NCBI GenBank assembly: GCA_937901145.1
Contig: CALCHE010000205.1
Span: forward strand, 1 to 20,106
Source of the DNA: an uncultured Clostridia bacterium
GTDB lineage: Bacteria; Bacillota; Clostridia; Oscillospirales; Acutalibacteraceae
Direction: 5' to 3'
DNA: 20,106 nucleotides
Shown: positions 14,094 to 20,106 of the stretch, in pieces
Layout of the letters: each line of letters opens with the position of its first letter
Numbering within the stretch: position 1 is the first letter of the stretch
Position numbers and translations under genes: made by a program
The notes under the pieces: generated by a model
What the model was told of the DNA's origin: nothing
The model's input: the letters and a program-made list of their open reading frames with translations, nothing else
Database searches by the model: none

Positions 14094-14115
14094 GGCGACC
14101 AATGGTCGCCCCTAC
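14094..14115 (-). repeat. GTAG-headed palindromic repeat, copy 9 (perfect stem)
   Basis: Plus strand GGCGACC-AAT-GGTCGCC is a perfect 7+7 stem, followed by CCTAC; the minus strand starts GTAGG. The best-preserved copy of the family in the window. Confidence 0.8.
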
Positions 14116-14133
14116 GGTACGAAAACAAATCAA

Positions 14134-14172
14134 AAGCCATTGTACAGGCTGTTATAACCTATACAATGGCTT
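14134..14172 (-). terminator. Terminator of valS
   Basis: AAGCCATTGTA (14134-14144) pairs with TACAATGGCTT (14162-14172), with an inner AGG/CCT pair. On the minus strand it is followed by TTTTGATTTGTTTT. It begins 10 bases after the valS stop. Confidence 0.88.
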
Positions 14173-14181
14173 AAATATTTT

Positions 14182-16803
14182 TTAACCTAATGATGCGAGA
14201 CTTTCGTCGATCATTTTTATTTTTTCGGTGAGCTTTTCGGCATCTGCCTTCTGTCCGTCGATAACATTCTGAGGAGCTTTGGCGAGGAAACCGGGGTTAC
14301 CCAGCTTACCGTTAATCTGCGCGAGCTTCTTTTCGGCTGTTTCCTTTTCCTTCATAAGGCGCTTTCTTTCAGCCTCGAAGTCAACAAGGTCACCCATAGG
14401 AATGTAAATCTTTGCATCAGCGGTAACGATGCTTACGCTGCCGTCGATGGAGAAGCTGTCGCCTACGGTAACATCAGAAGCAGAAGCAAGTCTCTGCATA
14501 AATACTACTGCAAGATCGAAGATATCCTTCTTATCGGTAGCGATGTAAACGTGAGCCTTTCTCGAGGGAGGAACATTCATTTCTGAGCGTCTGTTACGGA
14601 CTGCTCTGATAGCGTCCATAATGATGCCCATTTTCTCTTCATCCTCGGTGAATACTAAATCTTCACTGAAGGTAGGCCATGCTGAAAGCATAATGGTTTC
14701 GCCGTCGTGAGGAAGTGTCTGCCAGATTTCTTCGGTAATGAAGGGCATAAAGGGATGAAGAAGCTTGAGAGTTTCGCTCATTACATAAACGAGAACTGCA
14801 CGGGCTGTCTCTGCCTCTGCGCCACCCTTCTGAAGTCTTATCTTGGCGAGCTCAATGTACCAGTCGCAGAATAAATCCCAGATGAAATCGTAGAGCTTCT
14901 GTACAGCGATACCAAGCTCGAATTTATCAAGATTGTCGGTTACTTCCTTGGCGAGTCTGTTAAACTCGGAAAGAATCCACTTATCCTCGAGGGCAAGGTT
15001 AGCGGGAATGTGAGGTGCTTTTTCGTCCTCGGTGAGGTTCATAAGGATAAAGCGGGCCGCATTCCATATCTTGTTAGCGAAGTTACGGGAGGCCTCGACC
15101 TTCTTATCGGAATAACGCATATCGTTTCCGGGACTGTTACCTGTAGCAAGAGTAAAGCGAAGAGCATCAGCTCCGTATTTGTCGATAACGAGAAGAGGAT
15201 CGATACCGTTACCGAGTGACTTACTCATCTTTCTGCCGAGCTCGTCACGAACGATACCGTGAATGAATACTGTGTCGAAGGGAACCTCATTCATCTGCTC
15301 ACAAGCAGAGAAAATCATTCTTGCAACCCAGAAGAAGATAATATCGTAACCTGTTACGAGAGTGCTGGTGGGATAATAGTGCATAAGCTCAGGTGTCTTT
15401 TCAGGCCAGCCAAGGGTTGAGAAGGGCCAGAGAGCTGAAGAGAACCAGGTGTCAAGAGTGTCGGGATCCTGAGTAATGTTTGCACTGCCGCACTTGCAGC
15501 ACTTGTCGGGAGTTTCTTTGGAAACTGTGATTTCACCGCATTCAGCACAGTACCAGGCAGGAATTCTGTGACCCCACCAGAGCTGACGGGAAATACACCA
15601 GTCACGGATGTTTTCCATCCAGTTATAGTAGATTTTATCAAAGCGTTCGGGAATGAACTTAACCTTACCGTCACGCACTACCTGGATAGCAGGCTTAGCA
15701 AGAGGCTCCATCTTAACGAACCACTGCTTAGAAACTCTGGGCTCGACAGATGTATGACAGCGGTAACAGGTACCTACCTCGTGCTTTGTGGGCTCGATTT
15801 TAACCAGAGCACCTGCGGCATCGAGGTCAGCGATGATAGCCTTACGGCATTCCATAAGGTTCATGCCTGCATACTTACCTGCTTTTTCATTCATAAAGCC
15901 GTCGTCAGTCATAACATTGAGAACAGGAAGATTGCAGCGAAGACCAACCTCGAAGTCATTGGGGTCGTGAGCAGGTGTAATCTTAACTGCACCGGTACCC
16001 TTGTCCATTTTAGCATAAGAGTCAGCTACGATGGGAATTTCTCTGCCGATAACAGGCATAATTACTGTCTTACCGATGAGGTGAGTATATCTTTCATCGT
16101 CGGGATGGACTGCTATACCTGTATCACCGGGGATAGTTTCGGGACGGGTAGTAGCTACCTCGATATAGCCGTCTTCGTCCTTTAAGGGATAACGGAAGTG
16201 CCAGAAATTACCGTCCTGCTCCTCATACTCAACCTCTGCATCAGAGATAGATGTCTTACAGTGAGTACACCAGTTGATTATTCTTTCACCTCGGTAAATG
16301 AGACCCTTTTCATAGAGATTTACGAAAACCTCTTTAACAGCCTTTGAACAGCCTTCGTCGAGAGTAAAGCGTTCTCTGTCCCAGTCACAGGATGAACCCA
16401 TTTTCTTAAGCTGTTCGATAATTCTGCCGCCGTACTGTGCCTTCCAGTCCCAGGCTCTTTCGAGGAAACCTTCTCTGCCGAGGTCTTCCTTTGAGATGCC
16501 TTCAGCCTTCATAGCTTCTACGATTTTAGCTTCAGTAGCGATGGAAGCGTGGTCAGTACCGGGAAGCCACAGTGTGTCGAAGCCCTGCATTCTTCTGAAA
16601 CGGATGAGAATATCCTGAAGAGTGTTATCGAGGGCATGTCCCATGTGAAGCTGTCCTGTGATGTTTGGAGGGGGAATTACGATAGTATAAGGTTTCTTTG
16701 TTTCGTCAACCTTAGCGTGGAAGTATTTACCTTCGAGCCATGAAGCATAGATTCTGTCTTCAACGTCCTTAGGATCATACTGTTTAGCAAGTTCCTTTGC
16801 CAT
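14182..16803 (-). CDS. valS: Valine--tRNA ligase
   Basis: 873 residues from the ATG at 16803, which follows CAGGAG at suitable spacing; a TTG three codons upstream is in frame but lies between that site and the ATG. The class I synthetase charges tRNA-Val with valine. The HIGH motif appears as HMGH (53-56, in PPPNITGQLHMGH), and KMSKS is at 525-529. The editing (CP1) domain with ATTRPET (217-223) and GTGAVKITPAHDPNDFE lies at about 180-340, and a Cys-rich knuckle (CAECGE...CCKCGS) at about 419-439. An anticodon-binding domain follows, and the C-terminal arm is a Lys/Glu-rich coiled coil (about 800-870). All key elements are present at normal length. It stands alone under a T-box, so expression should rise when uncharged tRNA-Val builds up. 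Confidence 0.98.
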   Translation of the reverse strand: MAKELAKQYDPKDVEDRIYASWLEGKYFHAKVDETKKPYTIVIPPPNITGQLHMGHALDNTLQDILIRFRRMQGFDTLWLPGTDHASIATEAKIVEAMKAEGISKEDLGREGFLERAWDWKAQYGGRIIEQLKKMGSSCDWDRERFTLDEGCSKAVKEVFVNLYEKGLIYRGERIINWCTHCKTSISDAEVEYEEQDGNFWHFRYPLKDEDGYIEVATTRPETIPGDTGIAVHPDDERYTHLIGKTVIMPVIGREIPIVADSYAKMDKGTGAVKITPAHDPNDFEVGLRCNLPVLNVMTDDGFMNEKAGKYAGMNLMECRKAIIADLDAAGALVKIEPTKHEVGTCYRCHTSVEPRVSKQWFVKMEPLAKPAIQVVRDGKVKFIPERFDKIYYNWMENIRDWCISRQLWWGHRIPAWYCAECGEITVSKETPDKCCKCGSANITQDPDTLDTWFSSALWPFSTLGWPEKTPELMHYYPTSTLVTGYDIIFFWVARMIFSACEQMNEVPFDTVFIHGIVRDELGRKMSKSLGNGIDPLLVIDKYGADALRFTLATGNSPGNDMRYSDKKVEASRNFANKIWNAARFILMNLTEDEKAPHIPANLALEDKWILSEFNRLAKEVTDNLDKFELGIAVQKLYDFIWDLFCDWYIELAKIRLQKGGAEAETARAVLVYVMSETLKLLHPFMPFITEEIWQTLPHDGETIMLSAWPTFSEDLVFTEDEEKMGIIMDAIRAVRNRRSEMNVPPSRKAHVYIATDKKDIFDLAVVFMQRLASASDVTVGDSFSIDGSVSIVTADAKIYIPMGDLVDFEAERKRLMKEKETAEKKLAQINGKLGNPGFLAKAPQNVIDGQKADAEKLTEKIKMIDESLASLG

Positions 16804-16844
16804 TTTAATCAACTCCTGTATTTAAAGATATATTTTATAAAATC

Positions 16845-16875
16845 AAAAACTCCGTCCCGAAAAATCAGGACGGAG
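16845..16875 (-). terminator. Regulated terminator of the valS T-box
   Basis: CTCCGTCC (minus strand from 16875) pairs with GGACGGAG, ending at 16850, and is followed by TTTTTGATTTT. It is the default off-state hairpin of the T-box. Confidence 0.92.
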
Positions 16876-17085
16876 AAAATACCGTGGTACCACCTGAATT
16901 CGGTGCACAAGCACCGCACTCAAAATCTTTAACGCAGAAATACGTCGGGTTCTACTGAGCTGAGCCTTTCTTCCCGAAGCTGACGGGCTACCTTCACACA
17001 CTTTCACTAAAGGCTTTCACCAACCGCCTTCTCTCTGAGAGTGTCCCTGTGCTACTCCTCCCGCTCATCGCTATAAACAAATATC
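16845..17085 (-). promoter_or_regulatory. T-box leader of valS (tRNA-Val sensing)
   Basis: In the minus-strand leader, Stem I shows the AGAGA and GGTTGGTGAAA elements (near 17015-17037). A specifier loop reads GAAGGTAG (about 16990), offering GTA as a Val codon. The T-box sequence AGGTGGTACCACGG lies at about 16881-16894; its TGGT bulge can pair with the ACCA end of tRNA-Val. A terminator hairpin just before the gene completes the switch. Uncharged tRNA-Val should favour the antiterminator and let valS be transcribed. Confidence 0.95.
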
Positions 17086-17091
17086 CTGTAG

Positions 17092-17120
17092 ATTTTAACA
17101 CAAAGAAAGGAATAAGTCAA
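17092..17120 (-). promoter_or_regulatory. Promoter of valS
   Basis: Minus strand: TTGACT (17120-17115), 17-base spacer, TAAAAT (17097-17092). Transcription should start near 17085, giving a leader of about 280 bases. Confidence 0.8.
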
Positions 17121-17144
17121 TAGCAGAGTGAAGATTTAAAGCAA

Positions 17145-17182
17145 TAAAAACAGGCATCTCACCGTAAAGTGAAATGCCTGTA
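17145..17182 (-). terminator. Terminator of the PPC/FN3 secreted protein gene
   Basis: ACAGGCAT (17150-17157) pairs with ATGCCTGT (17174-17181), with inner TCAC/GTGA pairing; TTTTTATT follows on the minus strand. Confidence 0.9.
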
Positions 17183-17195
17183 TGTGCCGAACTAA

Positions 17196-18923
17196 TTATT
17201 TAACCTTTACAGATTTGATCTTACTGAGGTTACCGTAGATATTCTTACCGGCAAATGTCTTATAAGCTCTGACTTTGAAGTAGTACTTTTTGCCGCTCTT
17301 AAGCTTTTTGATTGTCTTTGAGGTAGCCTTAGCGTCCTTAACAACTACTTTCTTAACATAGTCGAAATCTCTGTCTGTGGTGTAGAATACACGGTAGCCT
17401 GTAGCGCCGTTTACTGCTTTCCAGTTAACTGTAGCACTCTTCTTAGCTGCTTTTACGCTGCTGATAACTGCTCTTGCTGGAACTGTTGTAGTTGACTTTT
17501 CTTCGCTGAAATCACCGTATACGATACAGTCATTGAGCTTTTTGTATGCTCTTACCTTGAAATCGTAGGTTGTGCCGCCCTTGAGCTTCTTGAACTTGAG
17601 AGATCTCTTTGTGGTGGTGGAACCAACCTTAACGAATTCCTTTTTAGCTTCGTCGTATCTGAACACTTCGTAACCTGCTGCACCGGGAACAGCTGACCAC
17701 TTAAGTGTAAGAGTTGAAACACTTCTCTCGTACTTAACGGTCTTAACCTTAGCAACATTGAAGTTGTTTGCGAACTGGAAGGAGTATTTACCTGTTGAGC
17801 CGCTTACTACTACGAAATATTTACCGTCAGCGAGAGTTACCTCGTGAATATCCTTACGTGAGGTTGCTTTTTCTTCTAATTTGTTGTCCTTGCTGCTCCA
17901 TACTTCCTTGTTATCGATGTCAAGGATGCGTACAGTGTAGGAAGGCATATAGGATACGAAAGCAAGAGTTGCTGTACCCTTTACTGCATTGATTTCATAG
18001 TAATCAGCACCGTCTGTCATTGAAAGATGACCTATTACTACATTACTGAAGGGAATCTTATTGGGGTTAACGATTGAGTTGTTGGGCTCAACAGAGTTTG
18101 AACCTGCTGATTTATAGTTGATGTCAAACTGATAGTCGCCCTTAGCCTTTGTGAAATAATAGGGGAATTTGCTGCTCTTAAGGCTGTTTACCTTGATGTA
18201 ATAGGTGCCTGCTGAAAGATCAAAGCTGTAGCTGTCAGTTCTCTGCTTTTTGGAAGCATCCCACTGATTCATTTCCTTTGACCAGATAGCATTGCCGCCT
18301 GCATTGAGAAGATAGATGCAATAGTATTCCATCTTTGATGTGAACTTAAGGTCTACCTTACCTGATGTAGGAACATCGAAGGTGTAGAAGTCAGTTTCAT
18401 CATCCTTAAGGATTTTACCTGCTGAAGTGGTATCGAACTTAACAGCCTTAGCATACTTGAGTTCGTTGTTCTTATCGTTGTCTACATTTGACTGACCTTT
18501 GATTTCAGAAGTAAATGTAAGTCTGAATTCATAAGAGCCTGTAGATGCACCGATAGGACCTAAGATGCCTTCACCGTTGATTTTTATGTAGTATGTACCT
18601 GCATCCATAGCATGGCTGTAAGCAACGTCACCTGAAGTAGAACGGGTAGTAACCCAAGACTTTACTTCATCCTTGTTTGCATTGTAGATAGCTATGGTAA
18701 AGGGTCTCATAGAAGTGGTAACATAAATACGCACTCTACCGTACTGAGTAGTGGTGAACTTGTAGAAATCTTCACCGTCATTTGAAGTGATGCTTTCACT
18801 GTATACTTTGTCCATAGCGATTTCAGTTGCAGTGTCATAAGATGCAAAAGCGGGAACAAAAAGAGTGAACACTACTGAAAGAACCATAAGCATACAAAGA
18901 AGGTTTTTAAGACAATTTTTCAT
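17196..18923 (-). CDS. Secreted protein with three PPC-like and two fibronectin type III domains
   Basis: 575 residues. The signal peptide has a likely cleavage after VPAFA (residue 27). Three beta-sandwich units of pre-peptidase C-terminal (PPC) type follow at about 30-138, 150-270 and 275-385, each with a D-F/Y-Y-x-F/I opening (GEDFYKF, ETDFYTF, GADYYEI) and a closing GTYYIKI/GKYFVVV. Two fibronectin III domains follow (about 390-480 and 485-575), each with W-x-A-V-x-G-A-x-G-Y and YDFKVRAY/YYFKVRAY. There is no catalytic domain, LPXTG, SLH or dockerin, so it is a stand-alone adhesion or binding protein rather than an enzyme. The C-terminal half is very Lys-rich. The start has AGGAGG at good spacing; own promoter and terminator make it a single-gene unit. 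Ligand unknown. Confidence 0.88.
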   Translation of the reverse strand: MKNCLKNLLCMLMVLSVVFTLFVPAFASYDTATEIAMDKVYSESITSNDGEDFYKFTTTQYGRVRIYVTTSMRPFTIAIYNANKDEVKSWVTTRSTSGDVAYSHAMDAGTYYIKINGEGILGPIGASTGSYEFRLTFTSEIKGQSNVDNDKNNELKYAKAVKFDTTSAGKILKDDETDFYTFDVPTSGKVDLKFTSKMEYYCIYLLNAGGNAIWSKEMNQWDASKKQRTDSYSFDLSAGTYYIKVNSLKSSKFPYYFTKAKGDYQFDINYKSAGSNSVEPNNSIVNPNKIPFSNVVIGHLSMTDGADYYEINAVKGTATLAFVSYMPSYTVRILDIDNKEVWSSKDNKLEEKATSRKDIHEVTLADGKYFVVVSGSTGKYSFQFANNFNVAKVKTVKYERSVSTLTLKWSAVPGAAGYEVFRYDEAKKEFVKVGSTTTKRSLKFKKLKGGTTYDFKVRAYKKLNDCIVYGDFSEEKSTTTVPARAVISSVKAAKKSATVNWKAVNGATGYRVFYTTDRDFDYVKKVVVKDAKATSKTIKKLKSGKKYYFKVRAYKTFAGKNIYGNLSKIKSVKVK

Positions 18924-18969
18924 AGAAAATTCCTCCTAATAATATACTAACACATAATGCTATATACTA

Positions 18970-18998
18970 ATACTACCACCTAAAGGCGAAAAAGTCAA
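18970..18998 (-). promoter_or_regulatory. Promoter of the PPC/FN3 gene
   Basis: Minus strand: TTGACT (18998-18993), 17-base spacer, TAGTAT (18975-18970). It leaves a leader of about 40 bases to the AGGAGG and ATG. Confidence 0.75.
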
Positions 18999-19048
18999 TA
19001 GATGTAGTAAAGTAAAATGCAAAATTAACAAATTACTGTGGCTTTAAA

Positions 19049-20106
19049 TCAGTTCTCACCGAGAAGCTTTTCACAGGCGGCAAGCTTTACACAGATGCAA
19101 AGAAGCTTGGTAGCTGTAAGCAGTTCATCAACGGGAGGATAAGAAGGAGCTATACGGATATTTTTATCCTCAGGGTCATAACCGTACGGGAATGTAGCTC
19201 CTACTGTGGTGAGGGTTACACCGCCCTCTTTACAGAGCTGATAAACTCTCTTCGCGGTTCCTTCCATAACATCGAGAGAAATAAAGTAGCCGCCCTTGGG
19301 TTTGGTCCATGTGGCCACACCGTATTTACCGAGCTGTGTTTCGAATTCATTGATAACAGCCTTGAACTTAGGAGCCAGGATATTTTTATGAAGCTTCATA
19401 TGGCTTTTTATACCCTTTACATCCTTATAGAACTTAACGTGTCTGAACTGGTTTATCTTGTCATAACCGATGGTCTGGATGTTCATACGGCTGATAATCA
19501 TTTTAATGTTATTATCGGAAGCAGCAAGAACCGCAACACCTGCGCCGGGGAATGAAATTTTAGAAGTAGAGGTAAACTCGATTACCATATCCTCGTGACC
19601 GTATTTTTTAAGTACATCGAAGATATTGTCAAGCTTTTCAGTTTCATCGGTAAGGTCGTGGATAATGTAAGCATTATCCCAGATGATTCTGAAGTCCTTG
19701 GCAGCGGGAGTCATAGCAGCGATTCTGTCTACGGTTTCACTTGTGTATGTAACACCTGTAGGATTGGAGTATTTGGGAACGCAGAACATACCCTTTACCT
19801 TTTCATCCTTGATAAGCTCTTCCACAGCATCCATATCGGGACCTGTCTCTGTCATAGCGACGGGAATAAGCTTGATGCCGTAGTATTCTGCTATAGCGAA
19901 GTGTCTGTCATAGCCGGGACAGGGACAGAGAAATTTGATTTCACCCTGATCCTTCCAGGGCTCTGCACCTGAGCCTGTGAGCATACACTGTGTGATGTAG
20001 TCAAACATCATATTAAGGCTTGAGTTACCGCAAACGATAACATTGTCGGTAGGAACCTTAAGAAGCTTTGCAAAGATTTCCTTGCATTCGATAATACCTG
20101 TAAGAA
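19049..20106 (-). CDS. Aspartate-type aminotransferase (PLP fold type I), 5' end cut by window
   Basis: The frame is open to the right edge: upstream of the Met codon at 20011 another 31 codons read ...NVIVCGNSSLNMMFDY, so the true start lies outside the window. About 351 residues are visible. It is a pyridoxal-phosphate enzyme: the substrate/PLP stretch YSNPTG, IIWDNAYIIHDL (Asp that holds the ring nitrogen, and Tyr), the Schiff-base Lys in TSTSKISFPGAG, and the carboxylate-binding Arg in IRIAPSYPP are all seen. The wording of these motifs fits the unusual bacterial group of aspartate aminotransferases (PF12897-like, 'subgroup Ic') better than classic AspC. It would link aspartate/oxaloacetate to glutamate/2-oxoglutarate in the cytosol. 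No clear terminator follows before the next gene's promoter. Confidence 0.9.
   Translation of the reverse strand, partial: LTGIIECKEIFAKLLKVPTDNVIVCGNSSLNMMFDYITQCMLTGSGAEPWKDQGEIKFLCPCPGYDRHFAIAEYYGIKLIPVAMTETGPDMDAVEELIKDEKVKGMFCVPKYSNPTGVTYTSETVDRIAAMTPAAKDFRIIWDNAYIIHDLTDETEKLDNIFDVLKKYGHEDMVIEFTSTSKISFPGAGVAVLAASDNNIKMIISRMNIQTIGYDKINQFRHVKFYKDVKGIKSHMKLHKNILAPKFKAVINEFETQLGKYGVATWTKPKGGYFISLDVMEGTAKRVYQLCKEGGVTLTTVGATFPYGYDPEDKNIRIAPSYPPVDELLTATKLLCICVKLAACEKLLGEN

Larger units (their letters stand above)
13329..14181. other. Repeat-rich intergenic region, no convincing protein gene
   Basis: About 850 bases between the XRE gene and valS. It holds eight REP-like hairpins, a plus-strand terminator without a gene, a CCTCTCCT hairpin, a heptamer tandem repeat and the valS terminator. 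The stretch 13611-13757 shows no recognisable motif beyond two small palindromes near 13672-13697. Plus-strand frames of 60-100 codons exist but run through repeats and lack good ribosome sites. This looks like an accumulation site for small non-autonomous elements, possibly with an embedded non-coding transcript. Confidence 0.8.

Noticed and set aside
13056..14115. CRISPR array
   Set aside because: Repeats are palindromic, of several core types, in both orientations and irregularly spaced, and a regulator gene lies between them.
13889..14185. 98-codon plus-strand open frame
   Set aside because: It is composed largely of palindromic and heptamer repeats and ends inside the valS coding region.

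Overview
The window looks like a chromosomal stretch from an anaerobic gut Clostridia, most likely of the Oscillospiraceae/Ruminococcaceae type. The reasons are the T-box leader in front of valS, AGGAGG ribosome binding sites, a Cys-lipoprotein binding protein, several glycoside hydrolases, GTAG-headed palindromic repeats and heptamer repeats in the gaps, and moderate GC. No phage, plasmid, CRISPR, tRNA or rRNA genes were seen. Both ends cut genes: an apgM-like enzyme on the left and an aminotransferase on the right.

Layout. (1) 1-2390, plus: the 3' part of an alkaline-phosphatase-superfamily phosphoglycerate mutase-like enzyme (possibly a homoserine kinase), then an M20 metallopeptidase in the same operon. 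(2) 2507-4401, minus: a cytoplasmic GH20 beta-N-acetylhexosaminidase, overlapping by ATGA a small hypothetical gene. (3) 4515-5438, plus: a short Na/Pi-cotransporter-family membrane protein. A two-way terminator separates it from (4) 5487-7966, minus: a complete polar amino acid ABC importer (binding lipoprotein, permease, ATPase) under one strong promoter. (5) 8065-12965, minus: a two-gene carbohydrate operon, a GH3 beta-glycosidase followed by a secreted clan GH-A (GH39-like) hydrolase with two CBM-like modules. (6) 13095-13328, minus: a small XRE-type regulator. (7) 13329-14181: an 850-base intergenic region packed with palindromic repeats, a strong plus-strand terminator with no gene in front of it, and a heptamer tandem repeat. 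(8) 14182-17120, minus: valS with its own promoter and T-box. (9) 17196-18923, minus: a secreted protein with three PPC-like and two fibronectin type III domains. (10) 19049-right edge, minus: an aspartate-type aminotransferase.

The most notable observations are two. The first is the amino acid binding protein (7109-7966), which appears to be circularly permuted: the segment that normally closes the type 3 solute-binding fold sits directly after the lipobox, and the protein stops where that segment would usually begin. The second is the cluster of nine hairpin repeats at 13056-14115. Seven begin with GTAG and two with GTGG, as REP elements mobilised by RAYT transposases do, and two of them also look like working terminators around the XRE gene. 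Next to these, the XRE gene has a perfect inverted repeat in its upstream region that overlaps a possible divergent promoter, and the orphan terminator lies about 360 bases downstream of it. Together these suggest an undescribed regulated non-coding transcript.
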